Shown one piece after another: positions 25,415 through 37,600 of a stretch of 64,000 nucleotides of DNA; the first letter of the stretch is position 1; each line of letters starts with the position of its first letter. Origin of the DNA: Latrodectus hesperus (Eukaryota; Arthropoda; Arachnida; Araneae; Theridiidae). The stretch is from NCBI GenBank assembly GCA_037975125.1, contig CM075852.1, forward strand, positions 11,164,814-11,228,813. The letters are read 5' to 3'. The notes under the pieces were generated by a model. That model made no database searches, was not told the DNA's origin, and worked only from the letters and a program-made list of their open reading frames with translations. Position numbers and translations under genes: made by a program.

Positions 25415-25505
25415 TCAAACCCAAGGTAGATATCAAACCCACGAACCTTCGAACGGAAGTCCAGAAGCCAAACCATTTGGCTGCCTCCTCGGCTAAACGA
25501 CGCTT
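25415..25505 (-). repeat. tRNA-like SINE head, fragment
   Basis: The reverse complement reads gccgaggaggcagccaaatg, then gttcgtgggtttgat, matching the A- and B-box part of the SINE at 28825-29001 (family C). No tail or target duplication was found. The unique A+T-rich stretch 25506-26330 that follows shows nothing further. Confidence 0.6.
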
Positions 25506-26334
25506 CTGCTCCAAATATGTCATTGAATAGTCATAAATTTGGTTTTCGTGAAGACTTTGAAAAATGTTATATCATAAAAGAATGTGTGCTGAGATTATTA
25601 ATGTCATTTAAGCAACAGAAACTTTCCATCTATATAAAATGCAATATATATTTTGAAAATACATACCATTAAAATACTAAGTATAGTGTTAGTATTTTAA
25701 TGGAATTTTGGAGAAAGCATATAACTTATTGATTTGACTCCTTAAATGTTTGCCGAAGACTGAAAAAGTTTAAAAATTGTTAAATGGTGCAGTGGGTATA
25801 ATACATCAAATGATATCAGTAATAATGTGTTAAATGATCTAATATGTAAAAGTACAATATTTATAACGAAAGAAAACTCATATTAATTTTATTTTAGGGA
25901 TTAAAAGCAGTTAGATAAAAAGAATCATCAGTGATTTAAATTATAAAACATACCAAAACAAAACAATACCAGTAAAGACAAGCCTTTTTTTTAATAGTTT
26001 AAAACGAAAAACAACCTTTTTAAAATGCTCATTAAAGCTGCATGGATATACATGCCAGGAATTTTGAACAAATAATAATCTATAACCATTTTAAGCTTTT
26101 ATTTATATATGGCAAGGAATTCTACCATAAAAGTTATTAGATGCTTTTTGAATGAAATTACTTCACAATAGTTCTCTCTTTTAAAACTCAATGAATTGAA
26201 TATCTTTAGGATATATTGGATTTTTAATATTAAAAATACAAATTCTTATAATTTTCCTTATCAGTCATGTTTTGTATATGAGGGTTAATTAGTCCAGAAT
26301 TTAAGTGTAAAACTTATTTCAAATGACTATAAAC

Positions 26335-26418
26335 ATGAGGAATCGAACCCACGAACAGCTGAACCGATCGCCAGAGCGCTAACTATTCGGCTGTTTGCTC
26401 GGCAGAGGCCGAATAGTG
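26335..26418 (-). repeat. tRNA-like SINE head, fragment
   Basis: The plus strand aatcgaacccacgaacag ... gcgctaactattcggctg is the reverse complement of the head of the element at 28825-29001. It is truncated after the B box, so it is an old insertion. 26419-26991 holds nothing else recognisable. Confidence 0.65.
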
Positions 26419-26991
26419 GAACAATATGTCTCATCTCTTTTTGATATCTTTTGATTTGTGTTTTATGAAATGGTTTCGAGAATTTATTGACGAAAAAGGG
26501 GAAAATTAAAAAATAAATTTCAGAAATAGGTCATTTTCTACCAAATACTGTGTTATTCTATTAACAATACATATTTTTAAGAGCAAAATGTTTTACATTA
26601 TTTTGATCATAACTTATTTGTTTTCGATGGAATAAATATTTTAAATTTATAAATTCACATAAACCTTTTTATTAATTCAAAACAAAATAAATATTCAGAG
26701 ATTTTTATTAATTTAAAAATTAGAAAGTGTGTGTTATAAATCGGCATTATATTGCATTAATTTGTTTGTTTCAGGTAAAAGTATTCATTTCACAGTTGAG
26801 TTTTTATGTAATTAATTCAAATGTTTATTAAAAGTGTTATGACTTTAGTATTTTTTTGTAAAATATAATTCAAGAAAAATGAAAAGCTGTCATAGTACTT
26901 TTTATGTCTCATATACTATATTTCCATATTCAATTCATTCACATATTTCTTAAAGTTACATTACAAACTTATTTAAACTAATTCATTTATG

Positions 26992-27382
26992 ATGGCCGTG
27001 GTAGTCTAGTGGTTAGGCCATTGGCCTACCGTCCAGAAGGGTTGAGTTCGATTCCCAATGCCGCCAAAGACTCATCGAGTACATGCGATATACGTACTAG
27101 TTAAATCAGTGAAAACTAAAGTCCCATGGTTGCTTGTTGAGCAGTTACCATGGGTGTAATAATCTGGAAGAAAATTTCTTCCCCCTTCACAAATCTATGT
27201 CAAAATTTGAACTGAAGGGAGTGGATCCTCTGGTGGTGCCATCTATCGTAGGAGTTTAGAGCAAAGTCGTACTTTCACCTCCTTGGTGCTCTGGTTAAAC
27301 GAAAGACTCACCCTACTGACTTAAATTCGCCTAGCCAACGGTATAGCGAGCTTGGCTTGTCCAAGTGTCATAGTAGCAACAA
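26992..27382 (+). mobile_element. tRNA-derived SINE (family B)
   Basis: The head atggccgtggtagtctagtg ... gagttcgattcccaatgccg has A- and B-box spacing. The body includes gagtacatgcgatatacgta and gtggatcctctggtggtgcc. The 3' end tagtagcaacaaca is a short CAA tail. An 8-bp direct repeat catttatg flanks it (26984-26991, 27383-27390). Related sequence occurs at 23258-23346 and 45786-46045. Confidence 0.8.
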
Positions 27383-27390
27383 CATTTATG

Positions 27391-28811
27391 GTCCAAAGAA
27401 ATTAGTTATTTCCTGTATAAGAACTTTTTTATTCATATGATATATATTTTAATTCCTATTTAAGTTGAAATATTTTTGATTAATCTAATTTACTAATTTT
27501 TTTAAAAATTTTGCTATGTTTTTTCAATTTTAAGATTAAACACATAATAAAAATTAACTTTAAATTAAAATTGCTTTTTTTAATTTCTTATTTCTGTGAA
27601 ATTAATTTAATTAAAAATTATGAAACGGAGTTATAGTTGAAATTAACTAAAGGCAGATGTAATTAAAATTAAGCCCAAAATTAAAAAAAAACATATTTTG
27701 ATTATATTCTCAGTAAACTACAGATAATATCAGTTTTCTGATATATTTAAAATCATTTCTCAAGAGATTTCATTTCCAAGGAAATATTGATTATATATAT
27801 TAATATTGATGAAGTCCTTAGAAGTTACGAATAAACTAACTTATCTCTTAAAATAAGCGAAATTGAGATACGTATTTATAAATAAAAAAATATATTTTTA
27901 ATATATGTATTATGAAGTAAAGTATATGTGATACATATGTTCATGTTTGAAAAATAATTTCTCTTATAAACATTAAATAAAATAATAAACATCATTGAAT
28001 TCAATAAAAATGCGTAATGTATTTTCCGATTTTGTATAATGCTTCAAATAAGTGAGATAATTTTAGTATTTATTTTAAAAATACTTCTTCAAACCTGATA
28101 AAAGTGGGACATAACTATAAGCATATTATATCATAAGTCAGACATAATTAATAAAACTTCAATAAAAGTGAGACATAATTTTCGTATTTATTTTGAAAAT
28201 GTTCTTTCAAACTTGATTCATAGAAAAAAAAAATGCAATTTCTCTAAGGAAGTATGATAAACGAAATGTGTTGCATTTGAACTAGAAGTTATTGAATACG
28301 TTTTTTTTCACAAGTGCTGAAGATTTTAAATAAAAAGACTGTAAAATATTCTTAATCAAAGTATTTTTAATTCAATGATTAACTGTTACATTAAAATTTG
28401 ATAAATAGTAAATTATTATAAAATATTTTAAAAGGATTTTTTATGTTCATATAATTATATATTATAATTATTATTTGTGCTGTAATTATTATTATTCTCT
28501 CATGAAATATTTCATAAACTTCATTTATTTAAAAATTTTTGCTTTTCTAATTAAAAATGTTTACTAGTTGATTTTGGTAAGTATCATAAAGATATTTCAA
28601 ACATAGTTGTTTAAAGATTTTTCAATAAGTAGGAATATACCCCATTTGTAAAAATTACTTACAAATAGTTGTTTAAAATATCGTATTGTTATGTTTAAAG
28701 TAGCATAAAGATACTTTACGCATAGCTATTTTAAATTTATTTAACACATAGCTTTAATACCCACGCATAGCTATTATTTTAAGCATATAATTATACCGGG
28801 TTTGTGTAAAT
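27391..28811. other. A+T-rich intergenic sequence
   Basis: No gene or recognised element. Phrases such as acttacaaatagttgtttaaa and aaagtagcataaagatactt recur loosely between 28600 and 29080, hinting at an old local duplication into which the SINE at 28825 inserted. Confidence 0.5.
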
Positions 28812-28824
28812 TACTTACAAATAG

Positions 28825-29001
28825 CCGAGCTGGCAGCCGAATGGTTAGCGCTCTTGCCTTCAGTTCAACAGTTCGTGGGTTCGAATCCCACCTTGGGCAT
28901 GGATGTTTGTAGTGGTTCGGAATCCACTTTAAACCGTAAGTCCCGGTCTAATTAGCCCTCGTGTGCAAAAAATGACCGTTGAGCGACAAACAAACCAAAC
29001 C
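28825..29001 (+). mobile_element. tRNA-derived SINE (family C) with 13-bp target duplication
   Basis: tacttacaaatag flanks it exactly (28812-28824 and 29002-29014). The head ccgagctggcagccgaatgg ... cgtgggttcgaatcccacc is strongly tRNA-like. The body ends in gacaaacaaacc. A short, apparently complete copy. Confidence 0.88.
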
Positions 29002-29127
29002 TACTTACAAATAGTTGTTTAAAGTATTATATATAGCTATATTTAAAATATCTTTATATAAAATACTTTAAACATAACTATTTTAACCTTTTTCAATAAA
29101 TATGATTATATCCTGTTGATAGAAATT

Positions 29128-29411
29128 CATTCATTCATTGTCGTGTGCTAGCTAGGCTGGCAACATGGGGTGCGCTGCTCCACTTTTCCAACTGAACCCT
29201 ATTTTGGTGTGGAGTCCGACTTCTTCAGTACACACATGCCATGGGGACCTGTTTATAGGGTAGGCAACCATTCACACCTCATTCATACAAGGAAAAAACA
29301 AAGACGGGATAGATAGAGAGAGAAAGGACATCCATGCCCGAACCGGGATTCAAAACCAGGACCTCCTTATTCGTAGTCAGGCACGCTGACCACTAGGCAA
29401 GTTGGTCGGCT
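29128..29411 (-). mobile_element. tRNA-derived SINE (family D), minus orientation
   Basis: A 9-bp direct repeat atagaaatt flanks it (29119-29127, 29412-29420). On its strand a tRNA-like head precedes catggatgtcctttctctct and a body with gtgtggagtccgac (in complement) and gcgcaccccat. The same family occurs at 29971-30256 and 60073-60343. Confidence 0.85.
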
Positions 29412-29970
29412 ATAGAAATTAATAAGAAATCATATCAGACAAGTTATAAATTTTTAATTTATAATGATTTATAAACTAAATGGTATTATGTTAATTTATA
29501 ATAAAATATTATTAATTATTATAATTTATTATATTAGTATTAATTATATAAAAGTGTTATGAATTTTATCCCATTTTACTGAATGGATACAAAATAATTG
29601 TAATTGAAAAATTATAATATTTTCGGAGGGAAAATGTAATTAAGCTTTGACAATCGTGACTGTGCCATTATTTTTCCCGTAACTTACGAAAAACAAAGTA
29701 TCATTTGAGTCTTAAATTATGTTGTATTGAATTTTTGTTTTAGGGTGATACTTCTCAGCTTATGGAAAAATCGATTTGATATTGACTAAAACAAATTTAC
29801 TTCTTTATTGTATTGCATCTGTAAGAGTAAGAAGAGAGTCTTATGCATGGTCAAAAGCTTTGTATCCCAACCAAACAGAACATCCTCACGCACACGAGCC
29901 TTGAAGACGATGCTTTGAACAGTTTCAAGTAAATATTCTTACTGATATCACAAAATTATTATACTTATAT

Positions 29971-30256
29971 GCCGTCCGCCTTGTCTAGTGGTCAGAGTGC
30001 CTGCCTACGGATAGGGAGGTCCTGGGTTCGAATCCCTGTTCGGGCATGGATGTACTCTCTCTCTCTATCTATCCTTTCCTTGTCCATTCCTTGAATGAAT
30101 GAGGTGTGAATGATTGCCTACCCTATAAATGGGTCCCTATGGCATGTGTGTACTGAGGAAGTCGGACTCCACACCAAAACAGGGTTAAGTTGAAAAAGTG
30201 GAGCAGCGCACCCCATATTGCCAGCCTAGCTAGCACATGACAACAACAACAACATA
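29971..30256 (+). mobile_element. tRNA-derived SINE (family D)
   Basis: The head gccgtccgccttgtctagtg ... cctgggttcgaatccctg is followed by catggatgtactctctctct and ends in acaacaacaacaaca. A 10-bp direct repeat atacttatat flanks it (29961-29970, 30257-30266). It is the inverted partner of the 29128-29411 copy, 560 bp away. Confidence 0.88.
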
Positions 30257-30650
30257 ATACTTATATCATCAAAATATTTGGCGATTATTAAGTAGAAACG
30301 TAAAGAAGGAGGCTATTACTCTACATTCACCTGTCTTAAATTGTATTTATGAAACTTGGCATGACTTAAGGTTAAGCCTTAATTTAAATGAGGTACTATC
30401 AATGAATAAATATGTTAATCATTTTTGAAGGAAATTTAGACAAACACATTAAAAGTATGACATTTGGAAGATGAAATAAATGTAGCAAAGGTCAAAATGT
30501 ATATTTCCCTTTAAAAATACAAATCTTACTATCATAATCATAAGCCAATTATTTTACGTATAATTTATATTATTTGAATATATTTTTATTTTACATATGC
30601 CAAAATTCTTAAAAATTAATAGTTTTATTATAATATTGTTTTAGCTACTA

Positions 30651-30925
30651 AGAAGCCCAGTGGCTAAGTGGTAGCGTTTCACGCTTCCAAAGCACAGGTC
30701 TGAGGTTCGATCCTCGGACTGGGCAAGATTGATTCAGCCTTTCATCCCTTCAGTGGGTTGATAAACTGAGTACCAAGCATGCTTGGGAACTAAATACTGG
30801 GGGTTTCGCGTTAGGCTGACCACCTAATCGGGACATATGCTTCGCATCCCAGGGCCTCTCGGTCACGAAAACAGAGATGGGCTCTGTAGGCCTTGCCACA
30901 CATGGGCTGTTAGGCCACAGAGTTT
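30651..30925 (+). mobile_element. tRNA-derived SINE (family A)
   Basis: The head agcccagtggctaagtggta ... aggttcgatcctcggactgg and the body (cctttcatcccttcagtggg, taccaagcatgcttgggaac) match the minus copy at 22701-22974 nearly base for base. No clean target duplication was found. Confidence 0.85.
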
Positions 30926-31391
30926 AGTAACTAATTTAAAATAAGAAGGTCTTATACATTATTTTTTAATGAAATATTTCTTTTCTACAGCTTTTCTAGT
31001 AATTATGAACCTCAGTGCTTTTTAACTTTGCTTTAGAATTATTATACAATTATTTGTTTCTTAATTTTATATTTGCTTATGAGGTAATGAATTGGTCTTA
31101 TAAAACTTGCATGCATAACTATTATGAAATCATAAATTAATTTTGTTTCTATGAATTTTAAGATAATAAAAGAAATAGAGTTTTGAAATTAAGTAAAATT
31201 TTAAAATGAGTTAATTGCTAGAGTTATAGACTGTTTTTGATAACTATTTGGAAAGAGAATAAGGAAAGAATATTGTTTTGAAATTTGAAATTAGTAATAC
31301 TGAAGTAAATATTGAAGTAAAGTATTAAGAATATTAAAGAGAATTTATATTGAAGTAAACATTAAGAATATTGAAGTAAATATTAGTGAAA

Positions 31392-32419
<1,028 letters not shown>

Positions 32420-34651
32420 TTATTCAAGGTCCGAGTTTTCAGTTTCTGCCGAGGAATTAGTTATACTTTCAGATCTTCGATTTCGAACATTTCTTATAAT
32501 TAGTTCAAGATCTTTCCTTTCAAGAGAACTTTTCTTTTTTTGTTTACCAGCATAGTCAATTACGATTATTTTTCTGCTTTTTTTAGTGCCTTCTTCATCT
32601 TCGATGACTGTTTCTCCACTGAGAACAATCGGTGCAGGATTGTGATGAGAACTGGGCTTATGATGTCTTCTTCTCAAGGGTCGCTTTCGTCTATGTGTGT
32701 TCGAGTTTGGTTTTTGGATAGATTCGTACTTGTAATTTAGTTGAGGTTGTTCTCGTACACTCACAAGTTCTTCTTCTGAAGTGAAAGTTTCTCTTATATC
32801 CGGTACAATGCCACTACCTCGTGATTTATATCGTTGAGATATTTCGTCAGCTAGAATTCTCTGATTTTGTGGTCTTTTCTGCAACTTTTCTCGTGGCCTG
32901 ATAGATATCTGTTGCTCTTTTAGAGTTGGTGAAGCAATGTACTTTGACAATTGAGAAGCTGTATCTCTACTTGGTAAATTTTCATTTTGGTATGCATCAT
33001 TGGAAATCTTATTCTTGTTGTGAGCCACGATGTTTCGTGTTCTTTGAGAATCAGCTCTGAAATCGTTCGATTTAATTGACGGAACACCATTCACATATGT
33101 CTGATAATTTTCAACATTTGATTCAATTACTGGAATTCCATTCAAATATCGTTGATGGTTTTCACCATTTGATACCATGGACGATATTGCATTCGAATAT
33201 CGTTGATGATTTTCACCATTTGATGCTATGGACGGCATTGCATTCGAATATCGTTGATGATTTTCACCATTTGATTTTATAGATGGCATTCCATTCAAAT
33301 ATCGATGATTTCCAACATCTAATTTAATAGTTGGCACTTCTCTGTTCAAATACCGTTCATGATTTTTAATATCTGTATTATAACTTGTATCTGATCGTGA
33401 ATTTCCTGCAGGAGTATGGGGAACTTCACTGTATAACGGTAAATCTTCTTGAGTTCTTTGGTAAGTATCGAAATACTGATGAGTTGGATATTTGGTTATT
33501 TCTCGATTGTTCTGTTTGTTCTCGGAAAACTGAGCAGGGGAATCTTGAAATTGTTCTTTGTTGTGTTTATGTGATGGAACAAAATGTCCTTGTGAATGAG
33601 CTTTATTATTTTGAGCTGAATTATGTTTTGTTGAATTTCTATTGACCTTTATGAGTTTTAATAACTGAGAAAGGTCTACTATAGCTTTACCATTCGTTTC
33701 TTTGTTGATTGTTTCTAATTTATTGATTAATTTTTCTAGTTTTTCATGATCTTCTTTAGGAACATAATTTGGCTTTAATTCATAATTTGGATCATTTTCT
33801 GTGATTGCTCTTCCTTCACTTTTTATAGCGACATTAGAGTTTTCTTGGTAAGTGCCTTCATTCTTATAATCCTTTTCAAACGTTGTCTTTTCTTCATTTC
33901 TGTATCCATCAGCAGGATTTTGTCGTTTCAAATAATTATCCTCAAAAATTTTTTCGTTATACGCGTGCTCAGAAATCTTCTGCTCTGCCAGTTTTTCTGA
34001 TTCCTCAAAATAATCATGTTCAAAAGGCTGCAAAGAATAATCATTGAAATGGTTTATTTTTTTCTCTCTTATTGTGATTGGACGAGATGAAACCTTCCAA
34101 TCTGTGTCAATTTCAGGAATATTTGAATTATGGATTTTCGAAGGAGAAGCTGTTGGATTGTATTCATTTTTAAATTTTTCTTCATCTACTTTCCATTTCC
34201 TTACATCAGATAATAATGACTTCCATGCTTCTATTGCATCCTCTTTGCTGTTTACTGTTTCAATATTTTCACCATGTATTTGGTAATTTAAGAAATCATC
34301 CTTAGGATTTCGAATCATTTGATTTTCTCCCCACAAAGGACGATCTTCATAGTCCTCCCTATACAGGTTTATCGATTCATCGTTATTGAAATGCCCTCCT
34401 TCTTCTTCCCTTTCTTCATGTATATCTTCGCCTTCGCCAGTGTTATAATTTAGATTGTCATCGAAATATTTCCCTCGTGAATCGCCGTTTTCTGCGTAAT
34501 CTTCGTATTCTTTATTCAATTCCCAATTTTCTTGAGGAGAATTTACTTCAGTACTGTCTTCTGGGCGAGACAGTCCTTCAGAAGATACTGCTCTCCATTT
34601 TTCATAATCATCTTCCAAAGTCCATACTTTTGTTTCAGGAGCTTTTTCAGT
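32420..34651 (-). CDS. Gene 2 exon 6 (acidic region, 17-aa repeats, IIVIDY tail)
   Basis: This is 2,232 nt from ATTTACAG to TAA. It begins TEKAPETKVWTLEDDYEKW, then an Asp/Glu/Asn/Tyr-rich stretch, a short Leu-heptad-like segment (LEKLINKLETINKE), the NHQRY repeats, a strongly basic RRKRPLRRRHHKPSSHH cluster that resembles a furin-type site, and RKIIVIDYAGKQKKKSS near the C-terminus. The IIVIDY strand matches gene 3. Confidence 0.88.
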   Translation of the reverse strand, partial: TEKAPETKVWTLEDDYEKWRAVSSEGLSRPEDSTEVNSPQENWELNKEYEDYAENGDSRGKYFDDNLNYNTGEGEDIHEEREEEGGHFNNDESINLYREDYEDRPLWGENQMIRNPKDDFLNYQIHGENIETVNSKEDAIEAWKSLLSDVRKWKVDEEKFKNEYNPTASPSKIHNSNIPEIDTDWKVSSRPITIREKKINHFNDYSLQPFEHDYFEESEKLAEQKISEHAYNEKIFEDNYLKRQNPADGYRNEEKTTFEKDYKNEGTYQENSNVAIKSEGRAITENDPNYELKPNYVPKEDHEKLEKLINKLETINKETNGKAIVDLSQLLKLIKVNRNSTKHNSAQNNKAHSQGHFVPSHKHNKEQFQDSPAQFSENKQNNREITKYPTHQYFDTYQRTQEDLPLYSEVPHTPAGNSRSDTSYNTDIKNHERYLNREVPTIKLDVGNHRYLNGMPSIKSNGENHQRYSNAMPSIASNGENHQRYSNAISSMVSNGENHQRYLNGIPVIESNVENYQTYVNGVPSIKSNDFRADSQRTRNIVAHNKNKISNDAYQNENLPSRDTASQLSKYIASPTLKEQQISIRPREKLQKRPQNQRILADEISQRYKSRGSGIVPDIRETFTSEEELVSVREQPQLNYKYESIQKPNSNTHRRKRPLRRRHHKPSSHHNPAPIVLSGETVIEDEEGTKKSRKIIVIDYAGKQKKKSSLERKDLELIIRNVRNRRSESITNSSAETENSDLE

Positions 34652-37600
34652 CTGTAAATAATATAATCTATTAAAATAAATTCATGGTCAGATTTTTTTT
34701 TTAAACATGATAGAATTTTTGGCACTTAATCAATAGTTTTTAGTAGTTCTTAAATAAAAATTTTTAAAATTAAAAAAAAATCATGAATCAGAATACAATT
34801 TTATTTTCTCAGAATTATTATATTCAATTTCAGATTAATATTTCGACTGATGAGTAGAATAATTGCAAACATATTAGTAATTTTAGGTTGTTTACAATGC
34901 CAAAAATAATGAATGTAAGCAAAGAAATAATTTCTACGCAACGTGCTAAAATTAACCATCATCTTCGAATTGTGTGCAATAAGTGACATTGAAATTATTT
35001 ACTCAATCTATTGATACTATTGGTAAAGTCAAGTGATCAATACCATTTTTTGCCATCTGAGATTCATAATAGAGTCAAAATGATAATTTTCTTATCAAAT
35101 TTAAAATAAACATAAATTAATATTAATTAAAAAGAAAATTTGTACCATTAAACAGAAGTAATTTATGATGATTAATGTTTCTTTGACTGAAGTCTCTATT
35201 AGAGGATGTAAATTATTAACTCATTCAGCGAACAAAATTGAATTACATATCACTAAAAGAACTTTTAATTAAGTAAAATAAATGTTTAAAATGGAATTAA
35301 TAGAGTTAATGAATTGTTATTCCCAAATGTATCTTCACAAATCATATTCAATCAAAATGTGTGTTCATAATGTATAATAATAAGTAAAGACTACAAACAA
35401 ATGATTAACAACGTTCATTTCTCGGATATTTAAGCCTTGATAAGTCTCTGAAAGCAATGTATGAATAGACACTTCTGTTGTTGTTGTTGTTGTTGCTTAT
35501 CCTCCGTGTCTGACGGAGTCAGACTAAATCCACGAGTTCGTTGACTGTAAGGAAGTTGAAGACTAAAAGAGGATTGCTAAAGAGATCCTCCCTAGAGAGA
35601 TCTATGCAATCCAAAAGATGCTCAGGAGAAGCCTGATGATTTTGGCACTTGGTGCAGGTGACGAAAGTTTTCCTGCCCTCGTTGAAAGTGAGGCACTTAA
35701 TATGACCGCTAGCAAGTCTTGAGAGAACAGTCCGGGTACGTCTGTCACATGGGAGATCAAGGGACAAACCCGGATAGACACTTCTAAATGTATTTAGCAT
35801 CAAAAATTATAAATCACAATACTCAAATGTTTAGTAACCCATATGGTACAATTTTATTTAGATGTTCATGAAAACTGTTAAACTTATGAAGAATAAATAA
35901 TGATATTAAGAATGAAAGTAATGTATAATTTTATCTGGATTTAAAATTCTTATAAGATGAATATGTTAAAATAAGCAAAACAAAAAAGCATTATCTTACC
36001 TCCGCATTTTCTTCTATCTGATTTTTTTCATTAAGATCTGGAGTTTCTTGGTAAGGTGAAACTTCTTGATGACTATTATTAGTCAGTTGATCAGCACTAG
36101 TTACACTCCATTTACCGCCAATATTATGAATTTTCCATTCCAATTTACCATTTTCTCCAAGCAAGGACCATCCATCAGGACCACCTGTTCCGACGATTGT
36201 CCATCTCTTGGCGTCCACAACAGCCTTGGCTAACTCAGGAGGAATGCCAGATAAGTCACTTTTGACATTTTCCAAAACTCTTTCAGTGGATACAGACGAC
36301 GGGGTGGTTGTGATGGAAAGATCAGAAACCGAGTAATTAGAAGTCTCATTTGTAAATGGAGTGGGGTCATCTACTTGATAATCTGCAGCAGTATTGTAAT
36401 TTCGATCTGGTTGATCTTCTTCCGATGCAGGACTGCTTGTAGTTGTTGGCGTAACAGTTTCTTTTAAAATGTCTGAGGCAAGATTTTCGGTACTAGCTTC
36501 AGCCGTTACAAATGAAGGAATAAAAGTTTCCCGAATTTCCGCTAAGTAAGGTGTATTTAATAAAGGATTAGATTTGGCTTCTAGAGTCGTATTAAGTTCA
36601 GCTCCATAGTCAGATATCTTTGTTTTGACATCGGTTGAGTATGTTTCTACATTGAATGGCTGCCTTGGCACCTCTATGTCAATTGGAGTACTGCTTTTGT
36701 TAATGTTGTAAGTAGAAAAGGTAAATGCGTTTTCGGTCACATCGGGTGACAACTTTGGTGTGCTTGGTGGGAATTCTGAATATATATTGAATTTATTTAA
36801 TGGAGGCCACCTGAAATCTTCGGATTCTGTTTTGATTTTGAGTGGAGTTTCGCTTATATAAGGAACGTTAGGGGTGTACGAAACAGTGGACGGTGCTTTT
36901 TCGAATTTTCCCTGGAATAAAAAAAAGCAATTTAAAATAAATATTTAATTACAATTGCATAATTAATTTTAATTAACAGAATTTTTCATATAAGATTCTT
37001 TACTATGAGAAATTAACTAAATTTGAATGAAAGGAATTATGAAATAGTACAAAAAAAATGAATAGTCTTTCCCTTTTCTCTTCTGATTTTATTTTATTCT
37101 TTGAAAAAATAAGGAAGATCTCTTTTATTAACTTCTTTTATAACAATCTCTAAGGCTATAAGTGTTTAAGTAAATTAAACTACATGGAAAATAATTGAAA
37201 TATGAAGATTACTTCATTAAATTTATTTTTAGAAACCTTCATACAAATATAATTTATTTTCTTAACAGAGATTAACAAGATGTTATTAAAGTATACTCAC
37301 ATTGTCTGAAAATTTTGGAGTTCCTAGATCAAACTGCTTTTCTTGAGGTACATATGTTGTATTTCGAACTGGAGACCAAGGAGAGTTATCGCCATAACCA
37401 ACATGTTCTTCTTTTCCTTGAACTGACCACCTGTCTCCTTCCACATCGCTGTTTTGCGCTGACCATTTCACGTGTCCTCCTTGCTTTTGGTAAGACCAGC
37501 CGCTTCCATCTTGTCCCAAGCTCCAGACCACGTAGCCATTTGTCCCTGAATCAATGGTTGACAGGGCGGGAGGAGGGGTGATTGAAATTAAGGATTCGAA

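Noticed and set aside
28825..29001. True tRNA genes at the heads of the SINEs (also 26992, 29971, 30651, 60343)
   Set aside because: B boxes are good, but each head runs into a shared non-tRNA body with a tail and target duplication, and the cloverleaf stems are degraded.
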